64,000 nt of DNA, taken from NCBI GenBank assembly GCA_005502805.1, contig SCMY01000005.1:1-64000 (forward strand), written 5' to 3'. A model generated the notes under the pieces. The model saw nothing but the letters and a program-made list of their open reading frames with translations, was not told the origin of the DNA and made no database searches. The translations under genes and the position numbers were made by a program. The stretch is from Rhizobiales bacterium 2SD (GTDB lineage Bacteria > Pseudomonadota > Alphaproteobacteria > Rhizobiales > Beijerinckiaceae). This document shows positions 1 to 9,103 of the stretch, piece by piece. Position 1 is the stretch's first letter. Each line of letters starts with the position of its first letter.

Positions 1-465
1 GCGCTACGGGCGGGGGCGGAGGCGGCGCGCTGCGCCGCGCTTGGGGCGACCTTGATCGAGCCCTGGGGGGCGCCGCGCCAGTTCGACCTGACCGCCAGCC
101 GGCGCCTGGCGCTGGCGGCGGAAACCTCCGGCGTCCTGACCCTGCTGCTGCGAGTGGCGGCTGAGCCGCAGCCCAGCGCCGCCAGCACACGCTGGCAGGT
201 TCGCGCGCTGCCGTCGCGGGAAAGGGAGGCGCAGGCGCCGGGCGACCCAGCCTTCGGATTACGGCTGCTGCGCCACCGCGGCGGCCTTGGGGAGCGTGAG
301 TGGCGTGTGGAGTGGAACCGTGACGAACGATGTTTCCGGGACAGGATCGGGAGCGAGGGAGGCAGCAAGAATGGAGCGGGATATGCAGCGCCGCTATCTC
401 GCCCTCTGGTTTCCCTATCTGGCGAGCGAACGCCTGCGCCGGCGGGCTGGCGCCGGGCAGGATGA
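1..465 (+). CDS. imuA: ImuA, SOS mutasome accessory protein, C-terminal part
   Basis: The frame is open from the first base, so only the last 154 residues are here. They contain the ImuA-like end of the RecA-like fold: a stretch around GAPRQFDLTASRRL, an STRWQV strand and a WRVEWNRDERCF segment near the end. ImuA links ImuB and DnaE2 and helps their recruitment in SOS-induced translesion synthesis; it is not a polymerase. The gene leads the imuA-imuB-dnaE2 operon. Its frame runs about 95 bases past the imuB start, which is an unusually long overlap. The last 30 or so residues are low-complexity and may be a read-on tail of little function. The LexA box expected upstream lies outside the window. 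Identity rests on the tail sequence plus operon context. Confidence 0.82.
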   Translation, partial: ALRAGAEAARCAALGATLIEPWGAPRQFDLTASRRLALAAETSGVLTLLLRVAAEPQPSAASTRWQVRALPSREREAQAPGDPAFGLRLLRHRGGLGEREWRVEWNRDERCFRDRIGSEGGSKNGAGYAAPLSRPLVSLSGERTPAPAGWRRAG

Positions 466-1921
466 GCGTCCGCTCGTCCTGGTCGAGAAGGACCGCGGCG
501 CGCTGCGCCTCGCCGATTGCGACAGGCGCGCCGTCGCGCTCGGCTTGACCCGTGGCCTGACCCTGGCCGATGCCCGCGCCCGCATCCCGGAGCTGACGGT
601 GGTCGAGGCGGACCCGGCCGCCGATCAACGGCTGATCGAATGGCTCGCTGCGCTCTGCGACCGCTTCACCCCGCTCGTCGCGCTCGATCCGCCGCATGGG
701 CTGGTGCTCGACATCACCGGTTGCGCTCATCTTTTCGGCGGCGAGGCGGCGCTGCGCCAGCGTGTCGGCCGCAGCATGGACTGGCTCGGCCTCACCGTCT
801 TCGCCAGCATCGCCGGCACGCCGCAGGCGGCCCGTGCGCTCTCCCGCTTCGGCCGCTGTGCCATCTCGCTCCCCGGTGAAGATGAGCAATGGACGCTGCC
901 TTTGCCGGTCTCGGCGCTGGAGGTTTCGTCCGAGACCGTGATCGCCCTGTCGCGCGCCGGGCTGAAGACGCTGGGCAATCTTGCCGGCCGGCCCTCGCAC
1001 ACGCTCGCCGCCCGCTTCGGCGAGGCGCTGGTCACGAAGCTGCGCCGCATCCTCGGCCATGAGGATGCCCGGATCACGCCCCTGCGGCCGCCGCCCGACT
1101 GTGTGGTCGAGCGGCATTTCCCCGATCCGCTGCAGGATACCGACGGGCTGGAGCAGATCGTCGCCCGCCTGCTCGGCGAGGCCGGCCGCCTGCTCGAGGC
1201 ACGCGGCGAGGGCGGACGCGCCTTCGAGGTCAGCTTCTTCCGCAGTGATGGCGCAGTGCGAAGGCTTCAGCTGGAGACCGGCCGGCCCTCGCGCGATGCC
1301 GCTGCGATCCTGCGGCTTTATCGCGAGCGCATCGACAGTCTGGCCGACCCGCTCGATCCCGGCTTCGGCTATGATGCGATCCGGCTCGCCGTCCCAGTCT
1401 GCGAGCCGCTCGGCACGCCGCAGGCGAGCCTCGACGGGCGCGCCGTGGAGGAGGAGGCGGTGGCCGATCTGGTCGACCGCCTCGTCGCTCGCTTCGGTCG
1501 CGAGCGCGTGCTGCGCTTCGTCGCACAGGACAGCCATCAGCCCGAGCGCGAGGCGGCGCTGGTCTCGGCCGCAGCTAGCGCACCGGAAGATGCTGCGCCC
1601 TGGCCCTTAGCCCAGCCAGACGAGCCGCCGGCCCGCCCGCTCCAGCTCTTCGAGCCGCCGCAGCCGGTCGAGACCCTGGCCGAGGTGCCTGATGGGCCGC
1701 CCTTGCGTTTCCGCTGGCGGCGCGTTCTGCACGAGATCGCCCGAGCCGAGGGGCCGGAGCGGATCGCGCCGGACTGGTGGCGCGACGGGCCGGGCGAACA
1801 TACGCGCGACTATTATCGCGTCGAGGATGCACAGGGGCGCCGCTTCTGGCTGTTCCGCGCCGGCCTCTATGGCCGCGAGACGACCGCGCCGCGCTGGTAT
1901 CTGCACGGGCTGTTCGCATGA
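371..1921 (+). CDS. imuB: ImuB, catalytically dead Y-family polymerase homologue
   Basis: This 516-residue protein has the Y-family polymerase fold but lacks its catalytic acids. The N-terminal metal-binding motif is replaced by an ALWFPYLA stretch, and the usual SIDE region reads LDITGCAHLFGGE. ImuB acts as a scaffold that brings DnaE2 to the beta clamp during SOS mutagenesis. The chosen ATG at 371 follows a GAGGGAGG-like ribosome site; a second in-frame ATG at 383 is an alternative. The middle has the helix-hairpin-helix little-finger region, and the C-terminal 120 residues are Pro/Ala-rich before a conserved WRRV and DYYRVED end. The stop overlaps the dnaE2 ATG (ATGA at 1918), so the two are translationally coupled. 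Confidence 0.95.
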   Translation: MERDMQRRYLALWFPYLASERLRRRAGAGQDERPLVLVEKDRGALRLADCDRRAVALGLTRGLTLADARARIPELTVVEADPAADQRLIEWLAALCDRFTPLVALDPPHGLVLDITGCAHLFGGEAALRQRVGRSMDWLGLTVFASIAGTPQAARALSRFGRCAISLPGEDEQWTLPLPVSALEVSSETVIALSRAGLKTLGNLAGRPSHTLAARFGEALVTKLRRILGHEDARITPLRPPPDCVVERHFPDPLQDTDGLEQIVARLLGEAGRLLEARGEGGRAFEVSFFRSDGAVRRLQLETGRPSRDAAAILRLYRERIDSLADPLDPGFGYDAIRLAVPVCEPLGTPQASLDGRAVEEEAVADLVDRLVARFGRERVLRFVAQDSHQPEREAALVSAAASAPEDAAPWPLAQPDEPPARPLQLFEPPQPVETLAEVPDGPPLRFRWRRVLHEIARAEGPERIAPDWWRDGPGEHTRDYYRVEDAQGRRFWLFRAGLYGRETTAPRWYLHGLFA

Positions 1922-4900
1922 CCGCCTACGCCGAACCCGTCGCCGCGAGCAATTTCTCCTTCCTGCGCGGCGCGTCGCCCGGGCCGAATCTGGTGATGAC
2001 CGCGTTGCTGCTTGGGCAGGCCGGTCTCGGCGTCGCCGACCGCAACACGGTCGCCGGCGTGGTGCGAGCCTGGAGCGCGCTGCGCGACCTGCGCGAGACT
2101 GGCCGGCTGCCTCCGGAGAAGGTCCGCGAGGGTGGCAGTCCCGGCGAATATATCTGGGTCGAGAACCCGGCCTTCGCCGACCTGCCCTTTACGCCGGAGT
2201 GGCTCCAGGCGAAGGCGCAGGCTTTCAAGCTCGTCACCGGCAGCCGCCTCGTCTTCGCCGACGGCACGCCGGACATCGTCGCCTATCCCGCCAACCGCGC
2301 TGGCTGGGGAAGGCTCTGCCGTCTGCTGACGGCCGGCAATCTGCGCGGGGCCAAGGGCGAGTGCATTCTCGCTCTCGACGATCTCCTGAACGATGCCCGC
2401 GACCTCCTGCTGATCGTCATGCCGGAGCGCCGGCTCGATGGCCTCACCGACATTCTCGCGCGGCTCGATGCCGCCGCGCCCGGCGCAGTCTGGCTCGCCG
2501 CCAGCATGTCGCGCCGCGGCGACGATCGCCGCCGACTCGCTAGGCTCCGAAGCATCGCGGCGCCGACCCGCACCCCGCTGATCGCGACCAACGATGTGCT
2601 CTACGATGCTCCTGAACAGCGTGACCTGCAGGACCTGCTGACCTGCATCCGCGAGGGCACCACGATCGACAAGGCCGGCCGCCTGCTCGAAGCCAATGCC
2701 GAGCGCCATCTCAAGCCGCCGCAGGAGATGGCGCGGCTCTTCAAGGAAGCGCCGGAGGCGATCGAGGAGATCCAGCATCTCTTCGGCCGCATCGACTTCG
2801 ATCTGGAACAACTCAGATACGAATACCCGGACGAGCCGATTCCACCCGGCTGGAGCCCTCAAGCCTGGCTCGAAGACCTCGTCCAGAAGCGTGGTGAAAT
2901 CCGCTATCCTGAAGGGGTGCCGGACAAGGTCCGCGATCTGCTGACCAAGGAGCTCGCCCTGATCGGCAAGCTCGATTATGCCCGTTATTTCCTCACCATC
3001 CGCCAGATCGTCGACTTTGCCGAGAACAGGGGCATCCTCTGTCAGGGGCGAGGCTCCGCCGCCAACTCTGCCGTCTGTTACGTGCTCGGGATCACCGCCG
3101 TGAACCCGGCCGAGAGCGATGTGCTGTTCGAGCGCTTCATTTCGACCGAGCGGCGTGAGCCACCCGACATCGACGTCGATTTCGAGCATGAGCGGCGCGA
3201 GGAGGTGATCCAGTGGATCTATGAGAAATACGGCCGCGAGCGCGCCGGCATCGCCGCGACCGTGATCCATTACCGGCCGCGCAGCGCCATGCGCGAGGCC
3301 GGCAAGGCGCTGGGGCTGACCGAGGACGTCACCGCCCGCCTCGCTTCGACGCAATGGGGCAGCTGGGGCTCGGACATCACCCGCAATCAGATCCGCCAGG
3401 CCGGGCTCGATCCCGACAATCCGGTGATCGCTCGGGCCGTGCGCTTCGCCGTGCGCCTGCTCGGCTTTCCGCGCCACCTCTCGCAGCATGTCGGCGGCTT
3501 CGTGCTGATGCGCGGCCGGCTCGACGAGACCGTGCCGATCGGCAATGCCGCCATGGACGACCGCACCTTCATCGAATGGGACCGGGACGACATCGACGCA
3601 GTCGGCCTGATGAAGGTCGATGTGCTGGCATTGGGCATGCTGACCTGCATCCGCAAGGCCTTCGACCTGCTGCGCGACAAGGAGGGGATCGACCTTGGCC
3701 TCGCCGACGTCCCGCAGGACGATGAGGCGACTTATGACATGCTCTGCGAGGGCAAGTCGCTCGGCGTCTTCCAGGTCGAGAGCCGGGCGCAGATCAACAT
3801 GCTGCCGCGGCTGAGGCCGCGAAAGCTCTACGATCTCGTCATCCAGGTCGCGATCGTCCGTCCTGGTCCGATCCAGGGCAACATGGTGCACCCCTATCTG
3901 AAGCGGCGCGCCGGGATCGAGGATGTGACCTATCCGTCGCCCGCGCCGGAGCATGGCCGGCACGACGAGCTCTACGAGGTCCTCAACAAGACGGAGGGCG
4001 TCCCGCTCTTCCAGGAGCAGGCCATGCGCCTCGCCATGGTCGCGGCGAAGTTCAGCGACATCGAGGCCAACGGCTTGCGCAAGGCCATGGCGACCTTCCG
4101 CAATGCCGGCACCATCGGCCAATACGAGGCGATGATGGTCGAGCGCATGGTCCAACGCGGCTATGAGCGCGATTTCGCCCAGCGCTGCTTCGAGCAGATC
4201 AAGGGTTTCGGCAGTTACGGCTTCCCCGAAAGCCACGCCGCCTCCTTCGCCAAGCTGGTCTATGTCTCCTCCTGGCTGAAATGCCATCACCCGGCGATCT
4301 TCGCCGCGGCGCTGCTGAACTCGCAGCCCATGGGCTTCTACGCTCCGGCCCAGATCGTCCGGGAGGCGCAGGAGGTCGGCGGCGTCGAGCCGCGGCCGAT
4401 CGACGTCAATTCCAGCGCCTGGGACAATCTGCTGGAGGCGGGAGGGCCGGGCTGGAAAAGCCGCTGGGCGCTGCGCCTCGGCCTGCGCCAGCTTGACGGT
4501 TTCAAAGAGGATTGGGCGGAGCGCCTCGCCGGGGCACGTGGTGAGGGCTATCGCGACGTCGAGGAACTCGCCCGCCGCGCCCGCTTGCCGGGGCGCGCCA
4601 TGCGCCTGCTCGCCGATGCGGATGCTTTCCGTTCGCTCGGGCTCGACCGGCGCGAGGCGCTCTGGGCGGTGCGCCGCCTGCCGGATGACGAGGCGCTGCC
4701 ATTGTTCGAGGCGGCGCAGGCGCGCGAGCTCGGCGCGGAACGGGCGATGGCGCTGCCTTCAATGCCGCTCGCCGAGCATGTCGTCGCCGATTACCAGACG
4801 GCGCGGTTGTCGCTGAAGGGGCATCCCATGGGGCTGCTGCGCGCCCGCTTCGCCCGTGAGCGCGTCGCCAGCTGCGCGCAGATTTCGGCGATGCGCGATG

Positions 4901-5280
4901 GCGCATGGGCCAGCGTCGCCGGCGTCGTGCTGGTGCGTCAGCGTCCCGGCAAGGGCAATGCCATCTTCATCACGCTGGAGGACGAGACCGGCATCACCAA
5001 TGTCGTGCTCTGGGCCCGGGATTTCGAGCGCTTTCGCCGCGAGGTCATGGCGGCGCGGCTGCTGCTGGTCGAAGGCCGGGTGCAGAAGAGCCCGGAAGGC
5101 GTCGTCCATCTGATGGCGAAGCGCGTCATCGACCGCTCGGCCGAGCTGCTCAGCCTCTCCGACACCCACCGCGCCGAGATCGTGCTGACCCGCGCCGACG
5201 AGTTCCAGCATCCGCAGATCCCGCGGGCACGCCATCCCCGCAATGTCCGGATCCTGCCGAAATCGCGCGACTTCCATTGA
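1918..5280 (+). CDS. dnaE2: DnaE2, error-prone DNA polymerase III alpha subunit
   Basis: This 1120-residue C-family polymerase carries out mutagenic translesion synthesis with ImuA and ImuB. It starts with a PHP domain (about residues 1-280, beginning AEPVAASNFSFLRGAS). The polymerase core holds the PDIDVDF motif with D417, D419 and D421, and a second acidic site in the VGLMKVDVLALG segment near residue 565. A helix-hairpin-helix region follows around residues 850-900, then an OB fold at about 998-1075 (VAGVVLVRQRPGKG and onward). The ATG at 1918 overlaps the imuB stop and gives the normal family N-terminus; longer upstream starts in the same frame lie inside imuB. Length and domain order are typical for DnaE2 rather than the replicative DnaE1. 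Confidence 0.97.
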   Translation: MTAYAEPVAASNFSFLRGASPGPNLVMTALLLGQAGLGVADRNTVAGVVRAWSALRDLRETGRLPPEKVREGGSPGEYIWVENPAFADLPFTPEWLQAKAQAFKLVTGSRLVFADGTPDIVAYPANRAGWGRLCRLLTAGNLRGAKGECILALDDLLNDARDLLLIVMPERRLDGLTDILARLDAAAPGAVWLAASMSRRGDDRRRLARLRSIAAPTRTPLIATNDVLYDAPEQRDLQDLLTCIREGTTIDKAGRLLEANAERHLKPPQEMARLFKEAPEAIEEIQHLFGRIDFDLEQLRYEYPDEPIPPGWSPQAWLEDLVQKRGEIRYPEGVPDKVRDLLTKELALIGKLDYARYFLTIRQIVDFAENRGILCQGRGSAANSAVCYVLGITAVNPAESDVLFERFISTERREPPDIDVDFEHERREEVIQWIYEKYGRERAGIAATVIHYRPRSAMREAGKALGLTEDVTARLASTQWGSWGSDITRNQIRQAGLDPDNPVIARAVRFAVRLLGFPRHLSQHVGGFVLMRGRLDETVPIGNAAMDDRTFIEWDRDDIDAVGLMKVDVLALGMLTCIRKAFDLLRDKEGIDLGLADVPQDDEATYDMLCEGKSLGVFQVESRAQINMLPRLRPRKLYDLVIQVAIVRPGPIQGNMVHPYLKRRAGIEDVTYPSPAPEHGRHDELYEVLNKTEGVPLFQEQAMRLAMVAAKFSDIEANGLRKAMATFRNAGTIGQYEAMMVERMVQRGYERDFAQRCFEQIKGFGSYGFPESHAASFAKLVYVSSWLKCHHPAIFAAALLNSQPMGFYAPAQIVREAQEVGGVEPRPIDVNSSAWDNLLEAGGPGWKSRWALRLGLRQLDGFKEDWAERLAGARGEGYRDVEELARRARLPGRAMRLLADADAFRSLGLDRREALWAVRRLPDDEALPLFEAAQARELGAERAMALPSMPLAEHVVADYQTARLSLKGHPMGLLRARFARERVASCAQISAMRDGAWASVAGVVLVRQRPGKGNAIFITLEDETGITNVVLWARDFERFRREVMAARLLLVEGRVQKSPEGVVHLMAKRVIDRSAELLSLSDTHRAEIVLTRADEFQHPQIPRARHPRNVRILPKSRDFH

Positions 5281-5365
5281 GGCGGCTGCCCATTCAATGG
5301 AAGCATGAGCGTGACTAGATTGTCGGTCTCGCTTTCAGGGCGACCGCAGGCCCAAGGAGACAGCC

Positions 5366-5779
5366 ATGGACATCATCCGCGCCGGAACACGGCCATCCGC
5401 GAAAGGGCCGGGCGACTGGTTCAGCGGCACCGTCCGTATCGATCCGCTGTTCAATCCGCATGCGCCCGAGCGCGTGCAGGGCGCCAGTGTCACCTTCGAG
5501 CCCGGCGCGCGCACGGCCTGGCACACCCATCCGCTCGGTCAGACGCTGGTCGTCACCGCCGGCTTCGGCCGCGTGCAGCGCTGGGGCGGGCCGGTCGAGG
5601 AGATCAGGCCGGGCGACGTCGTCTGGTTCCCGCCGGGCGAGAAGCACTGGCACGGCGCCGGGCCGCAGACCGCGATGACGCATATCGCCGTGCAGGAGGC
5701 CAGGGACGGCAAGGTCGTCGACTGGCTGGAGAAGGTCACCGACGCCGAATATGACGGCCGCGGCCCGGCGGTGATGTGA
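5366..5779 (+). CDS. Small cupin-domain protein
   Basis: A 137-residue single-domain cupin. Cupin motif 1 is [13 protein letters not shown], with the two histidines of the metal site and Gln where Glu is usual. Motif 2 is [15 protein letters not shown], which supplies the third histidine. It resembles the small quercetin-dioxygenase-like or carboxymuconolactone-decarboxylase-associated cupins found beside oxidoreductases. The reaction cannot be deduced. The ATG is preceded by an AAGGAG site at good spacing. It lies 85 bases after dnaE2 and may be a separate unit, since it has no link to DNA repair. The downstream gene minE is on the opposite strand. Confidence 0.88.
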   Translation: MDIIRAGTRPSAKGPGDWFSGTVRIDPLFNPHAPERVQGASVTFEPGARTAWHTHPLGQTLVVTAGFGRVQRWGGPVEEIRPGDVVWFPPGEKHWHGAGPQTAMTHIAVQEARDGKVVDWLEKVTDAEYDGRGPAVM

Positions 5780-5796
5780 GGTCAGCCTGAACAGGA

Positions 5797-5820
5797 GAAG
5801 GCGGCCCTCAGGCCGCCTTC
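5797..5820. terminator. Hairpin between the convergent cupin and minE genes
   Basis: A perfect 10-bp stem, GAAGGCGGCC and GGCCGCCTTC, with a CTCA loop sits between two converging genes and includes the minE stop and last codons. Neither side has a true T run, so it is a weak candidate for a bidirectional terminator. Confidence 0.35.
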
Positions 5821-6071
5821 TTGCCCGCGTCGAACGGGATTTCGATGTCGACGGCCAATGTCGAGACCTGGGCGCCGCGCTCCATGCGGACGTTGACCTT
5901 CTCGTTGTCGACCTGAACATGCTTGGCGATCACCTGCAGGATCTCGTCGCGCAATTTGGTGACGAGGTCGGAGCCCTCGGACGACAGGCGCTCATGGGCG
6001 AGCAGGACCTGCAGGCGCTCGCGCGCGGCCGGGGCCGACTGCGGCCGGAAGAAGAGACGACGCAGGTTCAT
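5808..6071 (-). CDS. minE: MinE, cell division topological specificity factor
   Basis: This 87-residue protein stimulates MinD ATPase at the membrane and drives Min oscillation, so the Z ring forms at mid-cell. The N-terminus ([14 protein letters not shown]) is the amphipathic membrane-targeting segment. Residues 17-35 ([13 protein letters not shown]) form the MinD-contact region, and the rest is the dimeric specificity domain ([14 protein letters not shown]). Its ATG overlaps the minD TGA by the ATGA arrangement, so it is the last gene of minC-minD-minE. The length is normal for the family. Confidence 0.97.
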   Translation of the reverse strand: MNLRRLFFRPQSAPAARERLQVLLAHERLSSEGSDLVTKLRDEILQVIAKHVQVDNEKVNVRMERGAQVSTLAVDIEIPFDAGKKAA

Positions 6072-6883
6072 GCCGCTTTCCTTCCGAAGAACTTGCCGAA
6101 GAAGCCGCGCTTCTCGCCGGGGATGGTGACGGGGAGGCTCTCGCCCTTGAGGCGGCGCACCGCGTCGAAATAGGCGAGCGCCGGGGCGCTGCGCTCGTCA
6201 GCCAGGGTAACGGGCGAGCCGATATTGGAAGCGCGCAGCACGTCCATGCTCTCGGGGATGATGCCGAGCAGCGGGATCGACAGGATCTCCAGCACGTCGT
6301 CGACCTTGAGCATGTCGCCACGCTCGGCCCGGGCGGGGTCGTAACGGGTGAGGAGCAAGTGCTTCTCGATGCGCTCGCCGGCCTCGGCCTTCACCGTCTT
6401 GGAATCGAGCAGGCCGATGATCCGGTCGGAATCGCGCACCGAGGAGACTTCCGGATTGGTCACGACGATCGCGATGTCGGCATGGCGCATGGCGAGGGTG
6501 GCGCCGCGCTCGATACCGGCCGGGCTGTCGCAGATCACCCAGTCGAAATGCGTCCTGAGCGCGCCGACCACCTTCTCGACGCCCTCGGCGGTGAGGTTGT
6601 CTTTGTCGCGCGTCTGCGAGGCCGGCAGCAGGTAGAGCGATTCCAGCCGTTTGTCGCGGATCAGCGCCTGCGTCAGCTTGGCCTCGCCCTGGATGACGTT
6701 GACGAGGTCGTAGACCACGCGCCGCTCGGCGCCCATGACCAGGTCGAGATTGCGCAGGCCGACGTCGAAGTCGACGACCGCGACCTTGTCGCCGTTCTGC
6801 GCCAGAGCTGCGCCCAGGGCGGCGGAGGAGGTCGTCTTGCCGACGCCACCCTTGCCCGATGTGACCACGATGACCTTGCCCAT
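6068..6883 (-). CDS. minD: MinD, septum site-determining ATPase
   Basis: A 271-residue ParA/MinD-family ATPase. The deviant Walker A motif [10 protein letters not shown] is at residues 9-18, and the switch region [11 protein letters not shown] is around residue 40. The C-terminal [10 protein letters not shown] is the amphipathic helix that binds the membrane when ATP is bound. It recruits MinC, which inhibits FtsZ assembly at the poles, and is released by MinE. It sits 39 bases after minC and overlaps minE by four bases, so the three are one operon. Nothing is unusual about its length or motifs. Confidence 0.97.
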   Translation of the reverse strand: MGKVIVVTSGKGGVGKTTSSAALGAALAQNGDKVAVVDFDVGLRNLDLVMGAERRVVYDLVNVIQGEAKLTQALIRDKRLESLYLLPASQTRDKDNLTAEGVEKVVGALRTHFDWVICDSPAGIERGATLAMRHADIAIVVTNPEVSSVRDSDRIIGLLDSKTVKAEAGERIEKHLLLTRYDPARAERGDMLKVDDVLEILSIPLLGIIPESMDVLRASNIGSPVTLADERSAPALAYFDAVRRLKGESLPVTIPGEKRGFFGKFFGRKAA

Positions 6884-6922
6884 TGACCTCTCCTAGTTCC
6901 TGGGGACGCGCTGTCTGTCGAT

Positions 6923-7675
6923 TTAGGCCATTGACCCGGCGGTGAAGGTCTCGCCTTCCAGCCAGAACTGGGCGGGCTTGCCGCGCAGGCCGGGCTCGAG
7001 GTCCTCGGCCGTCTTGTAGAAGCCGTCGATGGCGACCATCTCGGCCTCCAGCTTGCGGCAGAAGATGCGCGCTGTGGCGTTGCCGAGCGTGCCGGCCATC
7101 GCCCGGCCGCGCAGCGTGCCGTAGATATGGATCGAGCCGCCGGCGATGACCTCGGCGCCGGAGGCGACCGAGCCGAGGATAGTGATGTCGCCCTCGGTGA
7201 AGATGGACTGCCCGGAGCGCACCGGCTGGGTCACCACGAGCGAGATCGGCGCGCCTGCAGTCGGCAGCGGCGCCACGGGCATCTCCGCCGCGCTCTCGAC
7301 CGGGGTGGGGGCAGGGGACTCATTGACCGGAGCGGCCGCCGCCGGCTCCTCGATGTCCCCCGTCGCCTTGCCGCCCGACATGGCTGGCGGCAGGTCAGCC
7401 CCGAGCATGGAGGGACGCGCGCCCTCGATTCCCATGATCCGGACATTGCGCGTGCCGAGCTTGCCGACGAGATCGCGCAACTGGGCGCGGTCGATCTCCA
7501 GCCCTTCGACGTCCAGCACCACCGGCCGCCGCAGGAAGAAGCCGGCGGAGCGGCCGGCGAGATCGTCGAGCCGCACCAGCCAATCCTCGAAGGGCAGCTC
7601 GGGTGTCAGCGTCAACGCGAGATAGGAGCGCCCCTTGAGGCGGATCGGCCGGGGTTGGGTTAACACGGCGGTCAT
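6923..7675 (-). CDS. minC: MinC, septum formation inhibitor
   Basis: A 250-residue two-domain MinC. The N-terminal domain (about 1-100) binds FtsZ. A Pro/Ala/Glu-rich linker (about 100-140) follows, longer than in enterobacteria. The C-terminal beta-helix domain (about 143-245) carries the glycine turns typical of MinC (GSIHIYGTLRGRAMAG, then GNATARIFCRKLEAEMVAI) and binds MinD. It is the first gene of the minus-strand minC-minD-minE operon; the region upstream is non-coding and probably holds the promoter. Confidence 0.95.
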   Translation of the reverse strand: MTAVLTQPRPIRLKGRSYLALTLTPELPFEDWLVRLDDLAGRSAGFFLRRPVVLDVEGLEIDRAQLRDLVGKLGTRNVRIMGIEGARPSMLGADLPPAMSGGKATGDIEEPAAAAPVNESPAPTPVESAAEMPVAPLPTAGAPISLVVTQPVRSGQSIFTEGDITILGSVASGAEVIAGGSIHIYGTLRGRAMAGTLGNATARIFCRKLEAEMVAIDGFYKTAEDLEPGLRGKPAQFWLEGETFTAGSMA

Positions 7676-8040
7676 CTTGGTAAATTTTCGGTTCCTCAGA
7701 TGTAGGAATCGAATGGTTAACGAGCGGTAAATCTTTCGGGCGCTTCCCGGGGAAAAGCTGGACTGGAACTCCGATGCGGAAAAAGAAAAGCGTTATTTGT
7801 CAATAAGATGAATTGCGCTGTGTCCTGGGTGCCGCGGACAGGGAGTTCCCGTCGACGGGTGGCGCGGGGCCAATCTCCGCAAGGCGTGAGAAGCGCAGCC
7901 AGCGACGACTTTCGTAGGTCCGGGCGGGCCGATATCCCCTGCGGGCAAGGCGCTGCCGGGGGCCGATCAACGGCATCGGAAGGCTGCTGCCTGCCAGAAA
8001 AGACGCCGACCGAATCGCTTGATTCGATCAGCGCCTCGGC
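7676..8040. other. Intergenic region upstream of minC, 365 bases
   Basis: I see no convincing gene here. The AT-richer stretch nearest minC (about 7676-7810) is the likely promoter region of the min operon. The far end holds a strong minus-strand terminator for the opine-type dehydrogenase gene, listed separately. Confidence 0.6.
7998..8035 (-). terminator. Rho-independent terminator of the opine-dehydrogenase cluster
   Basis: On the minus strand a 15-bp stem (three G-U pairs) with an AAGC loop is followed directly by TTTTCT. The arms are 8002-8016 and 8021-8035 and the T tract is the complement of 7998-8001. It begins six bases after the stop of the minus-strand gene ending at 8041, as expected for the end of that transcription unit. 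Confidence 0.75.
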
Positions 8041-9093
8041 TCAGGCCAGCAGCTGCTCGCGGCTGAGCCCGCTTTTCATCAGCTCGGGCAGGATGTCGTT
8101 ATCCGCCGTGAGATCGCGCCCGTAGAGCGCCGAGAAGATCGCAAGGCCCGCCTGATGCAGCGGCATCGCCACGTCGGCCAGGCGTCCGAGCTCGGCCAGC
8201 GGCAGCAGCCCGAAGGGGACGTCCTCCAGCGTATAGCGGGTGTCGATGGTGGCGGGCCCCAGCGTCGTCGGTTGGGTCTGCGCCAGCATCCGGGAGGTCT
8301 CGCCGAGCGGGGCGTCCGGCACGCCATAGGTCAGGGAGTAATGCTCGCGCATCGTCCGGACCGTGAGGCCGAACGCGGCTGCGAGGGCAAGCCGCTCGGC
8401 ATCGATGGCTTCGAGCAGGCGGCCGACCGCCATGGTCAGGTTCTCGCTCTGGCCCCAGGCCTCGCCCTTCTCCATCCGGGTGAAGTTGGCCAGCGCTAGC
8501 GCCATATGGCTCTGCGGGTTGACGTTGCTGAGCGATACCGCGAGCAGGCCGTCGACGCTGCGGAAACGGTCGCCGAACAGCGTGCGGCAGAGAGCAAGCC
8601 CTTCGTCGGCGAGGCGTCGGGGCAGGGTGGCGATGTCGACCTTGCTGCGGATCGTCGCGATCTTGACCGTGCTCGGTCCGGTGCGTCGCGAACGCAGGAT
8701 CGTGGTGCTGAGTGCAATGATCGGCACCTCGACGCCGCGAGTAGCGAGCAGCCGCGACAGGTAGAAGGCGCCGAGCGATGCGTGCGAGGAGATGATGACC
8801 GGCTGCCCTAGCGACAGCAGCGGCGCCATCGCGTCCATGACGAGCTTGTGCCCGTTCGCCGGCAGGGCGATCAGGACGGCATCGGCGCCGTCGAGTGCGA
8901 CCGCGCAGCTCGGCGCAACGCTGGGCCGGAACTCCCCGACGATCTTGCCCTCGCTGACGAGCGGGGCTCCGGCGGCGAGCGCCTCCGTGCTCTTGCCTGA
9001 GGGCGACCAGAGCACGGCCTCGTGCCCGTTCTCTGCGAGAAAGGCGGCGGCGGCGAAGGCGGCTGCGCCCGCCCCCATGATGGCGACACGCAT
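8041..9093 (-). CDS. Octopine/nopaline dehydrogenase family protein
   Basis: A 350-residue NAD(P)-dependent dehydrogenase. It has an N-terminal Rossmann fold with GAGAAA at residues 7-12 and an all-helical C-terminal domain with the family NPxxH motif (N192, P193, H196), where His acts in catalysis. Family members join or split an amino acid and a keto acid through a secondary amine (octopine, nopaline, related opines). The ATG at 9093 was chosen because it gives the standard MRVAIMGAGA start and follows a GAGGA ribosome site. It lies 10 bases after an FAD oxidoreductase and ends an operon with an ABC importer, which suggests breakdown of an imported opine-like compound. The substrate is unknown. 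Confidence 0.85.
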   Translation of the reverse strand: MRVAIMGAGAAAFAAAAFLAENGHEAVLWSPSGKSTEALAAGAPLVSEGKIVGEFRPSVAPSCAVALDGADAVLIALPANGHKLVMDAMAPLLSLGQPVIISSHASLGAFYLSRLLATRGVEVPIIALSTTILRSRRTGPSTVKIATIRSKVDIATLPRRLADEGLALCRTLFGDRFRSVDGLLAVSLSNVNPQSHMALALANFTRMEKGEAWGQSENLTMAVGRLLEAIDAERLALAAAFGLTVRTMREHYSLTYGVPDAPLGETSRMLAQTQPTTLGPATIDTRYTLEDVPFGLLPLAELGRLADVAMPLHQAGLAIFSALYGRDLTADNDILPELMKSGLSREQLLA

Positions 9094-9103
9094 CGGATCG
9101 TCC

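Noticed and set aside
1867..4290. An 807-residue open frame antisense to dnaE2
   Set aside because: It lies fully opposite a certain gene, has no family motif and reflects the GC-rich third-codon bias.
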